A DNA stretch of 64,000 nucleotides, taken from Tilletiaria anomala UBC 951. Lineage: Eukaryota; Basidiomycota; Exobasidiomycetes; Georgefischeriales; Tilletiariaceae. The notes beneath the pieces were generated by a model. It was not told where the DNA came from, ran no database searches, and saw nothing but the letters and a program-made list of their open reading frames with translations. Below, in pieces: positions 33,068-43,875 of the stretch. The stretch covers positions 48,021 through 112,020 of the forward strand of contig NW_013546965.1 of the NCBI RefSeq assembly GCF_000711695.1, read 5' to 3'. The position numbers and the translations under genes were made by a program. Numbering within the stretch: position 1 is the stretch's first letter; the number at the start of each line of letters is the position of its first letter.

Positions 33068-34804
33068 ATGCTTCGCCCAAGCTCCTCTCTGCGATGGCCT
33101 CGTCTTGCTGCCGCCTCTTTGAACTTATCTGGTGCCAGCTCAGGTCGGCCACAACAAGCCTGGCTCGCTCGAGCGAAGGCTCGCGAGCCGCCCCAACAAG
33201 CGCATGATGCCGACATGATGCAGAGAGCACGGTGCTGCCCCTGTCAAATTCGTCCATTATCTTCCTTTCGACCAGAAGCGCAAGATGCAGCACCGTCGCA
33301 CTCTCGCCGTGCCGCACGGCAGACGCGTCCATCAACGCGATACTACAATGTCACAAAGAAAGAGCCTGCAAAGAGCTCCAAGGGCAAGGAGCGAATCGGC
33401 GGTAGCTCTGAAGATCCTGCGGCGGAAAATTCTTCGTTACGGAAATTGAACTTCGAAGCTTCTCGACAGATTGGACGACTCGTCAACCGTGTTCACCAAG
33501 CGAAAAGCGTTGAAGGCAAACATGCAGCTTATGATGTCCTCCTGATGCATTTCGAGAAGCGTACACCAAGAAGGTTAAAGCAAGGAGACGCAATTTTGTG
33601 GAATCAACTCATTACTGGTGCCATCAGTGCTGGAAAGCAAAAGGATGCGTTCAAGCTGTACAACCAGATGAAGAAAACCGGCGTGCAACCGAGCCCGAGA
33701 ACGTACGTCGCCTTCTTCCGCGGCCTTCGAATCTTGCAAAAGCAGGGAGTCGAGATCAGTGTCGGATTAGTTGATGGGCTTGTTGAGGATCTGCATAAGC
33801 TTCGCAGTATGGTCACGGGCGAAGTGGTCGCGGTCAGCCTTGCTCGAGACGTGCAAGCCGGTAGTGCACTGTTTCCCCCCGCTTCTACTGCAAGAGAGGT
33901 CGATGATGTAGAATGGTACGACCTGCGGCTCTCTACTCCAGCCTCGCGTATGCGCATGACGCGGAACAAGGTGGTACGTGCCACACAGGCGGACTGGTCG
34001 CCACTGCTGCAAGCATATGTCCTTGCTATACCTCTGCTCGCCCACATGCGTCAAGAAGAAAAGGCATGGCAAGTGTACGCTGAACTCAGCAGGCGCTCGC
34101 CTGCGACCGGAAAGAGCGTCCGGCCGTTCCCACACAAAGCGATCTTCTCTTCGATCCTCGCAGGTCTCTGGGGCCAATTGGGAACAGGCGCAAAGATGGC
34201 TGCGAGCGCGGACAAGAGAAGCGCCGCACTGACGGCACCTGGACTGCTCAACAGGACGACCACGTGGAAGCATCGCCTGCTTGCCATCATCACCACTTGG
34301 ATCGAGGAGTTGAAACGTGTACAGACGAATGATCTTCACGAGCGTTTTGTGGAGTCCATTCAGATGGACGCCGTCATGCTCTTTCAAGCCGTGCGCGTTC
34401 TCCATATGGTGGGTCACCGAAATCGGCGCGCATTCGAAAAGGCATGTTATTAGCTCTTCTGACACTCGTGACTGGTATTGCAGATTGACACACCAGACGC
34501 AGCTGCAGTAGCAATCGACATCTTCCAGCAGATTATCGGCTGGGTGCCTGCGCAACAGCGACAAATATGGACCAACGCTGAGCTAGTGCGCTCTACCATG
34601 CACAGGACCGAGACGCCTGCAGGCGAGCAGATCGAAGGCGTGCCTGCAAGAGAACTCTATCGCTTGCTTGAACAGTGTTGGGAAAAATCGGAGCAGAAGA
34701 TTCCGTGGGAAGAGGTCAAGGGGAGATTCGCCGAGACACTTACGCCGCCGAATTGGAACTCAGGAAGGGCAGATGGTGCCGCTGTTGTAAAGCACGCAGT
34801 GTGA
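33068..34804 (+). CDS. PPR-like protein, probably mitochondrial
   Basis: Exon 1 33068-34408 and exon 2 34484-34804 (donor gtgggt, acceptor tattgcag) give 553 residues. The N-terminus (MLRPSSSLRWPRLAAASLN) is Arg/Ser/Ala-rich with no acids, like a mitochondrial targeting sequence. A clear pentatricopeptide unit is LWNQLITGAISAGKQKDAFKLYNQMKKTGVQPSPRTYVAFF; further helical repeats (VLAIPLLAHMRQEEKAWQVYAEL, VAIDIFQQIIGWV) are looser. PPR proteins bind organellar RNA in a sequence-specific way. An alternative intron with a GC donor (aag|gcatgt at about 34442) would keep 11 more residues but be only about 42 nt, shorter than other introns here. Its neighbours are also mitochondrial genes. The precise target RNA cannot be told. 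Confidence 0.82.
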
Positions 34805-34901
34805 TGTAGTTTTGCGTCTATCCCCGTGCACACATCTTGCCCCTTCCGGGGTTTTGAGTACGAAGGCAACAAGTTCGGTTGGACAGCGTCGCAAATGCGA
34901 C

Positions 34902-37071
34902 TCAAAGACCCGCCATCGATTTCGAACTACGTAAGGTCCTGGTGGTACCATGTTGACCAGCGCGCGATTCAGCAGCTGGTGCCAGCGCGAGCGAAGAACT
35001 GCTGGGCAGCTTGCGACGACGTGTCGTCGACTCCTTCTTACCCGCGCTCGTCATTTCCACGTCAGTATCCTTCTGCTGTGCGGCTTCTTCTCTTTGCGCC
35101 GCCCACGCTTGGCCGAGAGCAGGCATGCTGGGGTTACGGTTTCGTGCGAACGTCAGTGCTCGAATACCGGTTTTGCGCACAGTGCTGCCATTCTTGCCAA
35201 CGCTGGCGTGCGGCTGGGTCACGCTGGTGGTGCGCTGTCTGCTACTGCTGCCAGTACTGCGGAAAATGCCGTTTGATTTTGCTCGAGGAGTGCTTTCTTC
35301 TGCCTCTTTGCTATTGAAGTCACCACCAGCAACGGACTTGGCTTCGGCCCTGGATTTGCCCGTTGCGCCACCTCTCTTCTTCGAGCTTGAAGCTGCATCA
35401 GCAGCACTGTTCGTCTTCCTCCCCTTTTTGGACCTTGCAGGCTGTCTCGTGCTCGTCTCTTCGCTCGTGCTCGCCGTGGCGTCAGATTCGCTCACTGTGA
35501 TGTAACCGTGCACATCCACGGCCGCAGGCGCTGCATTGTCTTCCGGTGGGGTAGGATGGCCTTTACGCTTCTTGTTGCTGCTGGCGACGCGCTTGACTTT
35601 CGATGTGTACTGGGATGACACGCGTGAGCGTTTGCGCACTGTGGTATGTGCAAAGGTGTCGTCCATGTGAATAGTTGCCAGATACATCTCTGCCTCAGGC
35701 GCAACAGATTTCCTCCCTTCTAAGTCTTCCTCGTCACCTTCCGCATCCTGATGTACTCGCTCGGCACTATTATGTTGCCTCAAGACAGAAGGAGCAGTAG
35801 GCGTCTTTTTAAGAAAGCCAGGCATATGCGGTGACCAGATGCTGGAGAGCGGATCGACGCTTGTGGAGGTGTCAACTTGGGCGTAGTCCATTTCTGAGCC
35901 GCCGCGACTAACGAGAGAATGTTGTGCGAGCACCTGTACGGCATTTGGCTTCGTTGCTGTGCGCACTGACTTTGCAGTTGAGAGTTTAACATCGTTCGCT
36001 ATTGGGCCCTCATGTCGAGGAATAGAGACTGGCGGTATGAAGGCGTAATTTCTGAGCCCCAGAGGGGAAGGTGATGACCCCTGTGCAGCAGGAGCTTTGA
36101 TGACGCTCGGCGGCGCAGGGAGCCCTTGCAATTGAGCGTATTTCGTTCGATCATCTTGTTGCAATGGCATATGGGCAAGGTGCGCCGAGGAGAGCAAGCG
36201 GGGATGCGGTACAACTGACCCTCCTGCCTGAACCGCCCGAAGGCTTTGGGACGAGCTAGGACGCAGAGACTTTTCTGCGTGGTTGGGTCGTGACGAAGCA
36301 GCCAAGCCGCTCTCTCCGCCACCGGGGCCGCTCGTCGAGCCGCGCTGGCCAGAGCTTACAGGTGACCGCCTAGTACTCGCTGGGGGAGGTATTAGCCTGG
36401 ATTTGACTTTCGCGGCAGGGCCAGCCTGATGTACCTTAACGCCGACGGGGTTGTTGGAATGCTTCGAGAATGCACTCCATAGACTTTCGAGAGCGGCGAA
36501 GACGCGGGAGAGGCTGAGGGTTGAGACGAAGCGAATTAATGAACCTGCGTCCCGACAGCTTGCGAATGCGAGATCGAAGACTGGTTCGTACGGTCGAATG
36601 AGCGGATGTAGAAAACTGGCAAATAGTCTGCAGGCCGCCTGCAAAGAACAAGGGTTTCAAAAATCAATCGGAATCACTGATGGACAAGGGCGAGAGAGAC
36701 TGACCTGATCTCTCGCCGCGAGCATCCAGAGCAGGAAGAAAAGCTTCATGGTTCCGTAGAAAGGAACGATCCACTGAAGCCAGGCTTCGAACTGCAATTC
36801 GATCGCTTGCCAGCAGTACCATACCACAAGCAGTGTCAGACTTGAGCGTAGCTTCTCTCTGCGAGCAGAAGAGCCCAGCCGTTGCTTGAATACAGTTGGA
36901 CACGGGGTAGAATCTGCAGCACTCGTCTCGCCCAGCGGTATTGTGTGATGGGAAAGCGAAACAGAGGAACCCAGTTCGGCGAACGCTGCCTTAAAGGTGT
37001 ACTTGTGGCTTCCTGGCTTCACTTTGGATGGCCGGAGAGCATGGTAGGCATCGAGGAGGTTCAAGAGGGCT
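34902..37071 (-). CDS. TB2/DP1 (REEP/HVA22/YOP1) family ER-shaping protein with long tail, 5' end unresolved
   Basis: Two exons are clear, 36705-37071 (5' limit approximate) and 34902-36638, joined at donor gtcagt and acceptor tttgcag in phase 0. They encode about 700 residues. The family domain reads LLNLLDAYHALRPS, then REKLRSSLTLLVVWYCWQAIE, LQWIVPFYGTMKLFFLLWMLA, and FLHPLIRPYEPVFDLAF: two hydrophobic hairpins that bend ER membrane. A 28-residue hydrophilic insert splits the first hairpin. After the domain come about 520 Ser/Pro/Lys-rich disordered residues with basic clusters (KKRKG, TTRRRKLP), far longer than in YOP1. The first exon with the ATG was not found: the frame upstream closes at a TGA before any ATG. 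It converges on the PPR gene, 97 bp away. Confidence 0.8.
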
Positions 37072-37687
37072 CTATATAGTTGGTGAGACACGTCCGACCA
37101 TCAGCGCCCCTTGATCCTTGTCATGATTCGCTGCATCCTGCATGAAAGGGAAGTATGGGCTCACATAGACACGCCCAATGCTGTGTTCAGCAGCCACATC
37201 GTGGGCCACCCTCACCACGCGTGGGGAATCGCTGTTTCTCGATGTATCCGTAGAATCATCTGCCCTTTCGCATAGTTGATTCCAGAAGCACTGACGTGGA
37301 AGTACCAGCGTGAGCGCTTGACACATAGACAACCTGACATCTGACACTGATCAAGGACGGGTGAAAGGTGATGATGGTCCTTCTTGCGTCTTGCTGTTGT
37401 ATGTTGTGGCATACAAACGTCGCACGCGACGCGACCTGCTGCACCCTGGGCCAAAGTTAGGGTTGTGTGACCTCCCTTCCATTAGAGCAACATGCTCCAG
37501 GTTTGATATCCACCCCAATTGATTCACATCTCGCCATTTCCGTCATCACTTGCCATCAAGTCGAAATATTACCTATCCTTCCACGGCCACCTTCACCGTC
37601 CAAGAACGCGACGAGATTTTCAACGCAAGGCTGATCTAAGGACGCTTTGTGAGGTGTGCTATTATAAGTGCCGCCTCTTTTCACAAG
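37072..37687. promoter_or_regulatory. divergent region TB2/DP1 gene / SDHAF4
   Basis: This should contain the missing first exon and promoter of the minus-strand TB2/DP1 gene and the promoter of SDHAF4. No TATA box or repeat is evident. Confidence 0.4.
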
Positions 37688-38175
37688 ATGGCACCAGGAT
37701 TGATGTGGGGGCGAGCACCGTTGGCCGTCCTACTACCAGCTCGCAGCACGATCCGCTGCTCATGCGGCGCAAGGTTCATGTCATCCTCCACGGTCTCGCA
37801 CAGCAAGGCGCCGTCTCTGTCTCGGCCGGCGCCGCCACCTTTACCGGCAAAGGAACAACGAGAGTTCGAGAAGCTCGTACGCGAGAAGCAGAGTGCGTTT
37901 CCAAGCAAGCCCAAGCCTTCTTGCAAACTTGGCTAGGATTGACCTTCCATCCTGCGCTTCCCCACAACAACCTCTGATTCAATGAAGATCTCAGCCCATT
38001 CTCAAAGAACAAGTCTATGGATGCCGAGGAACTGCATCCGCACGCTCGGAGAAATCCGGATCCAGACTTTGAAGGCGATACCAATCCCCTGACGGGCGAG
38101 GTGGGTGGGCCAAAGAAAGACCCGCTCTCCTGGCAGCGAGAGTGGACCTATGGCGGACGCGCCACAGACTTCTGA
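37688..38175 (+). CDS. SDHAF4-like succinate dehydrogenase assembly factor
   Basis: Two exons, 37688-37892 and 37988-38175, give 130 residues. The donor is gtgcgt and the acceptor caatgaag, with phase 1 joining to EKQN. The N-terminus (MAPGLMWGRAPLAVLLPARSTI) is a mitochondrial-type presequence. The diagnostic C-terminal block is HPHARRNPDPDFEGDTNP, then TGEVGGPKKDPLSW, then EWTYGGRATDF-stop, the hallmark of the SDHAF4 (yeast Sdh8, DUF1674) family. The family binds FAD-loaded Sdh1 in the matrix, limits oxidant leakage and helps join it to Sdh2. Usual family length is 100-140 residues, so this copy looks complete. Confidence 0.95.
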
Positions 38176-39989
38176 TGCGGCAGACACGGTGCATATGAAT
38201 GGCCTTAGTAGACTTAAGATGCGAGGAGCAGTGTACTTTGATTTGACAGACTATATCTACATTTCCCAGAAGATGGTAGCCATGTGTAGGTAAAGTTTAT
38301 CTGTGACACCGTGCGTTCAATGCTCGCCACGGAAGGTGTATCTGTATTGCAGAGGCTGTTCGGAAAGGACGGGTGGGATTCAGTTTCAGGTCCCTATCCG
38401 AAACAACAGAGCAAGCGATGACACCTCTCTCTCGGGAATCTCCAGTTGGTAAAGGCGTTGGGCTCAGCGGTCCGGGTTATACTTGGTCGGGTTGGACTGC
38501 ACGGTGGTGGGTCAAGATGAAGCGAATCTCAGCCTGTGCCAGCCCGGCTCGTAAACTTGAAAGAAAAGACTGGCTCGTGAAAATGCTGAGATGATGAAGA
38601 GATGGACGCATGGGAGCACTCATGGAACATGGGGTATGCAACATGCTGCCCCATGTAGCACTGCCAAGTTCCCACAGGTCCCAATATGTCAGCCGGATCA
38701 TCCACTGAGAATCAAAGATCCCAAGGATACAGATGTTAGAGTGTGTTGCTCACCTGCTCTCCCATCTCCGCCAGTCTGCCTAGTCACAAATGCTTGTTGC
38801 TATCCAAAGAGTGTACGTTCATTATTTCACTCCCAGGAGCTCTCATCGCATGGAGTCGTTCATCAGCGCATCATCCCGGTGTCTGGGAACGTGGGGTGCA
38901 GTGAGCAGCAGCAGCTACAACCGTCACAGCCTCCTTGTAACCTTCTGCGGTGCAGGCAGCAGGCACCACACACATGTATTGGCGAGTAAGTGAGTACTGG
39001 TGTCGCCATCGCAATATCTTTGACATTAGAGTTCTCCTGGAGTTGCGCAGCAAAGTAACTTTGCTAGATGCCACCGTGGCAGACTGTCACAGCGACCCGC
39101 ACCACTATCATTGCTATAGCATCAGGCATCGGGTATCAAAGCATGACACCAAGCATCCGAGATCAGAGACCTAGAGAGCATCAGGTGTGTACCAAATACC
39201 AGGGGTGATCTGCGATCAGCAGATGAAAGCCATGAACCATCCACCTCAGAAACCAGAGCATCAGGACCGACGACCGTGAGACAGACTAGTGGAACATGAG
39301 ACCAGAGATCATCCGAGAGACTGAGAGGCGACTTGGCGCCACTCGGGAACTGCATGTAATTTAAAAATGATCTCACACACACGGAGCACGGACATGGGTA
39401 TGGACCATGGTCTCATGTGTACATGCAGTGTTCACATCGCAGCCACCTCTTTGTATGCCTCTCTTACACGTTCTAGCCATCTCGCATCAATACATACTTA
39501 CTGACAGCCGTTTTGCTACCGACGGCATGTTCTGCCAGAATGCCAATACCCTGAGATCAAGTTCCTTGAACAGCTCATGTGCCAATTTGCGCAGCGCGCA
39601 CATCTGCGCCCATCCGCTGTCCAGCGTCCACTCGATTGGTCTATGACTTCGGCTTGTAAACTCATCTCCCAAAGTCGACCGCGATGCCAAGATGAGCTCG
39701 GGTGAGCCATGCACGACCACGGGAAGAGTGTGACCGCCGTCCGAGTATTTCAGGGTCAATCTTCATTTGCTTCCCGGGACGATTCGACAGGTACCTCGGC
39801 TTTGAACATCAGCTCTATACGGCATTATCGTGGGTGTATATGTAGAAAGGTTTGGACGAATCATCAGCTTTGCACACCTGTTTCTTGCCCCCCATACGGA
39901 CCAACCAGCCAACCTGCTCTCATGTGTTGCACTCTCCTTAACTCCAACCCTTCTCTCTTCCTCTCAAACGCTTCCGCCCTCTTCCGCAA
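38176..39989. other. 1.8-kb gene-poor region
   Basis: No supported gene. The segment 39110-39310 has a repetitive purine-rich texture, with the nonamer agcatcagg at about 39119, 39178 and 39257 and several gatcag/gagacc variants, possibly degenerate low-complexity or old repeat DNA. It is otherwise featureless. Confidence 0.45.
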
Positions 39990-41030
39990 TGTTCAAGCTA
40001 CCCGTCCTCGCGCCCATCGTGGCCCTTTCGTCTCGGTCGCCGTTTCCCCAATGCTGGCACCGGCAGGAGCGCCGCTGACGGTCAAGAACGGGAAGATCTG
40101 CTTCTCTGGCGTGAGTGTCCTGTCCAGCCGGCATGGGCACTCTATACTGTGAGAGTACACCATGCCGATCAGGGAACCGTGGCATGGATACGCTTTGCGG
40201 TATGAGTGCGCCAGCAGCTACTGCAAGATGGTGCAGACTCAGCGCTCCTCGAGCAACCCGCATGGTGCGTGCGACATCATGAGGGTGAGCGGCCACGCCT
40301 GCTACAAGGAATCTGGTAGCATCTCTGGAAACCACGAGGCCTCCAAGTGCGCCATCAAACCGCTGACCGGCCCGCAGTACACCTGCACGAAGACGTCGAC
40401 CGAGAAGCCGTACAAGGGTACAGTTGTCATCCTCGAATCCTCGTAGCTTGGCGCCAGCGCACCTGCCCAGCCGTACACCACCTTCTACGGCCACTACTCT
40501 TCAGACCACATTGACGGCGTCTACGAATCGGATACTGGCACCATCGCTGCTGCTTACGATGAGGCCGTTACCAGTGAGCATCATGAAAAAAGAAAGCAAA
40601 TTCTCCGCATGATGACCTCCATATTTTGTTGGAGCCTGGGGTCCTGTTTACAAGATGGCACCTGACTCCTGGGTGTGCATCTCAGACCCATGCAGCACCT
40701 ATCCCGTCTTTCTTGACGACGGTTGCATCTACGGCCAGTGCTTGACGAGGTCCAAAAGTCGGCGACGTCTTCTGGCAAGTTCTATCACACTTCGTGCAAC
40801 GTCGACGATAGCACCACCTTCACGGACATCCCGGGCCGCATGCCTGTCAGCAACAACTAGCTCCTCTCGATAGTGCCCTCGGACACGCTGTCGAAGGCCT
40901 TGCACCCTCCTGCGTTCCAGCAGCCCGAGGGCCGCTGGACCAGTGGCCATGGGATTCACTCTGCGCGCGACAGCTTCTCGGCCTGGGCGCTGAGCTGCGT
41001 GGGCGGCCCCTCACTCTACCTTTCAACGTT
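39990..41030 (+). pseudogene. decayed cysteine-rich secreted protein
   Basis: An ATG at 39990 starts a short secretion-like leader (MFKLPVLAPIVAL). One nucleotide must shift before it continues into VAVSPMLAPAGAPLTV and a KICFSG segment ending at a gtgagt donor. From 40162 a Cys-rich stretch follows (YECASSYCKMVQ, HACYKESGS, YTCTKTS). It is broken by a TAG at 40444 and carries on in frame (YTTFYGHYSSDHIDGVYESD). Later pieces (CISDPCSTYPVF, FYHTSCNVDD) are in other frames with further stops. The overall picture is a small secreted protein with many cysteines, effector-like, that has lost function. No family is recognised. Confidence 0.6.
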
Positions 41031-41717
41031 TAGACGAAGTGAGCGTGTAACTTTCCGCAACTTTTGCCTTTTTCGCGTTTCACCATCTTGGGGCTTTGGG
41101 CTTTGGAGTTGTTCTTCTGTGATGGGTGTGCTCTTTATCGACCAGTTTCTCCCAGTATCGGGCTCACCATAGCAACCACCGAAAGCGAAGAATTTGTGCA
41201 CTATAATGTCTTTCATGTTTCAGCTTTCTTTTGGTCGGTTTCACGAAACATATTTTCTTCCACAGCCTTCCTTCGGTCCGGAGTATTGCCTTGTAGACGG
41301 GATACGTAGTTGAGCGCTCTCCATGCCGGATTGCCTGCTCTTCCCGGCCGTCGAGCCCCACAAAGGTGGACACGTCGGACTGAGAAAGTCCTGAAGGCCA
41401 CCGACAGTCGAGCTGAGCGCAAGGCGTCATGACAAAGATCCAGCACCACATCTCAGGCTAGGGTAACCGATGGCTGAATGGCGACACTAACGATTGCTGC
41501 CGCACTCTTCAGGTGAGACGTAAGGCACCCTTGCACCCTTGCCAGCCTGCTATGAGATCTGCGCATGCGCTTCGGACGACTTGCCACCGATCTTCATATT
41601 GACGTGCTTGGCGCAGAATGCAACACATTATCGCTAACACTGGTTTATATCTCTTTCGCTTTAATTCGAAGTAGGTATACGTTATGACCCCTAGTGGTAG
41701 GTCAAATAACATCAGCA
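41031..41717. other. intergenic, no supported gene
   Basis: About 690 bp between the secreted-protein relic and the tRNA-Asn. No motif-bearing open frame or repeat is seen. Confidence 0.5.
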
Positions 41718-41824
41718 GATCCATTAGCTCAGTTGGTTTAGCAGCGCTCGACTGTTAGTCTTTGGCGTTCAACTGTACAACAAGCGACATCGAGAGGTCG
41801 CTGGTTCGAGTCCAGCATGGATCG
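41718..41824 (+). tRNA. tRNA-Asn (GTT) with 31-nt intron
   Basis: The acceptor stem pairs perfectly, GATCCAT (41718-41724) with ATGGATC (41817-41823), discriminator G. The D-arm contains AGTTGGTTTAGCA. The anticodon stem is CTCGA (41747-41751) with TCGAG (41790-41794). The loop CTGTTA-A gives anticodon GTT. The intron 41758-41788 lies after position 37, the canonical place for eukaryotic nuclear introns. The T-arm GCTGG-TTCGAGT-CCAGC is perfect. A T7 run (41828-41834) four nucleotides after the gene serves as the RNA polymerase III terminator. The D-stem has one mismatch. Confidence 0.93.
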
Positions 41825-43213
41825 CAATTTTTTTGCGGCTTGAGGCACCCAACATTTTGGACCAACCCCAGGGTTAAGGAAACAAAATTCCTACAGTCCA
41901 ACGAGTTTGTTTTTTCGGCTTCAGGTATTTTTTCAATGAGGATGTGCATGTTCGGTGCAAGTCCCTCATCGCCTGAGTGCAGGTTTCTTTTTGCTTGGTT
42001 GGTCAAAAGGCTCTTGGTAGGGTAGCATGTTAGGCCAGCTCTTGGCATGTCGCGGGCTACGCGTCGTGAGGTGGTTGCCATGGAGACCTCTCCTGTAAAC
42101 TGCAACGTGGAAGGTGGGTCCACTGGGCGGTGAATAATTGGAATGGGTAGGCTGTTCAAAGTAAGGCGATGACGACGATGTCACCATGCGGCGCGCCGTT
42201 GGACTCTGTCTTGTCAAATGTATACGTGTAATAGAAATGTATCAAAGTCTTTTTACGTATGGACCAGCGACTTGACTCTGACCGATCGGCTAACCCAGAC
42301 CTCTCGCGGGTCATAGATCACGTCGCCTTTTGTGCCAGTTGCGCTGCGACTGTGATTGTTGATACTTTTCACGACTCTGGCCAAAGTGGCACGCAGACTC
42401 TCGCCTCGGCCCAGGGCGGTCCGCGGTGCACCATTTCGATTGTTTCTGTTTCATTGCCGACGGTCCACTTATCAATGCGAAGAAATGTCTCACAAACAGC
42501 CTCGAGAGTCGCGAGGCACTGTCTTATCGAGCTCATCATGCCATCGAGCGCTTTTTAGAGAGCCCCATTCGAGGACCGATCAGCGGCGGATGACCGCAAA
42601 GCTGAAAGCGCAGATCGTGCTTCGTACTTCGCTTGCCATGTGCATGTATTGCGGATTGTCGTTCTTCGGCGGCGAGTGGCGTGCGCCCTGCAGTCAAGGC
42701 GGCGGTGCGGAAACTGCAGCTATATGTGCTTGTACATGACTACTGACGACTACAATGCCACAAGCGCACCCTTGGTGCAACTTGCCACTTATATGCGCGG
42801 GCTGTGCTGCAAAGAGTGCGTGGAGGACGATGGTGCGGCTGGGCTGTCAGCGATGCAGTCAAATTGAATCGGGAGATGGATTCGCTCGTATGTGAGACTG
42901 TACTGGATACATCAGGAATAGTATACAAATTTCTCATTGCAGCTCGGTGCAACTTGGTGAAGTCGTCGTACCAGTGTGCAACAATTGCACGTGATTATGT
43001 CGCCTGCATTCTGTTTGCATGGATCGCCACATCGCTTGCATACTTGTCAATGTACTGTACTCTACTCGTACATGGACTCACGATCATATAGCATGCGCCG
43101 GGGGCCTCGCATAGCTTATACGTACGGCTACCAGGATCTGGAATGTCGCATGTCGCAGGCGTTTGTCGTCACTGTCGTCACTCTTGTGAGAGGATTTAGT
43201 CTGCACTCGTGCG

Positions 43214-43237
43214 GCCGGGCCCCGTGGACGGGGCCCG
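43214..43237. repeat. perfect GC-rich hairpin, 11-bp arms
   Basis: ccgggccccgt, then gg, then acggggcccgg: 11-bp arms with a 2-nt loop. It sits in otherwise AT-moderate intergenic DNA. It could extrude as a cruciform or form an RNA hairpin if transcribed. No following T-run suggests a polymerase III or bacterial-type terminator. Confidence 0.9.
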
Positions 43238-43754
43238 GGGCGGGCTCCATATTTGCAATCAATGCACGAAGGGAGAGAATTTGCCGATTGCACACACGGG
43301 ATGCGATGGTAAGATTGTGGACACATCGTACGTGCTATGATGCGATGATGATATTGGGATGAGGCTGAGGATGATGGAAACCGAGAGACCGGTGAGCGGA
43401 TACAATTGTGCCGAACGATGCTGCAGATGGCAGCGAGAATACGCGGCCGTGCAGTGTGGATGAGAGACGTGAATGCAGCATAACAATACGCATTCTTATC
43501 ACGACACCTGACTTCATCACGAGGATACAACATACAAATTCACGAAAGGCCCCCCGCCTTTGGCTTCCGACTAACTAGTCCCGCCTGGGTGTGTGGACTG
43601 ATGTTGCGGTCGAGAGTGACGATGACGAGCTCATTTTTTCTCTACTATCATTCATGCTGCTTAGCGTGACCACAAGCACGACCATACGTTTTCCAGGCCG
43701 TTGCTGAGCGGCGCCAGCGGCAGAAGGCAGCACCATTGCGGCGCTAGGTACAAT

Positions 43755-43875
43755 TGTGTATATATTTATATAAATGCTATGTGTATGTATATATGTATAT
43801 ATGTATGTATGTATATATGTATATATGTATATATGTATGTAAGTATATATGTATATATGTATGTAAGTATGTTCG
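43755..43875. repeat. TATATG/GTAT AT-rich microsatellite
   Basis: An imperfect array of gtatatat, gtatgtat and gtaagtat units about 120 bp long. The spurious Tyr/Ile/Met-rich open frames over it are repeat artefacts. Confidence 0.9.
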
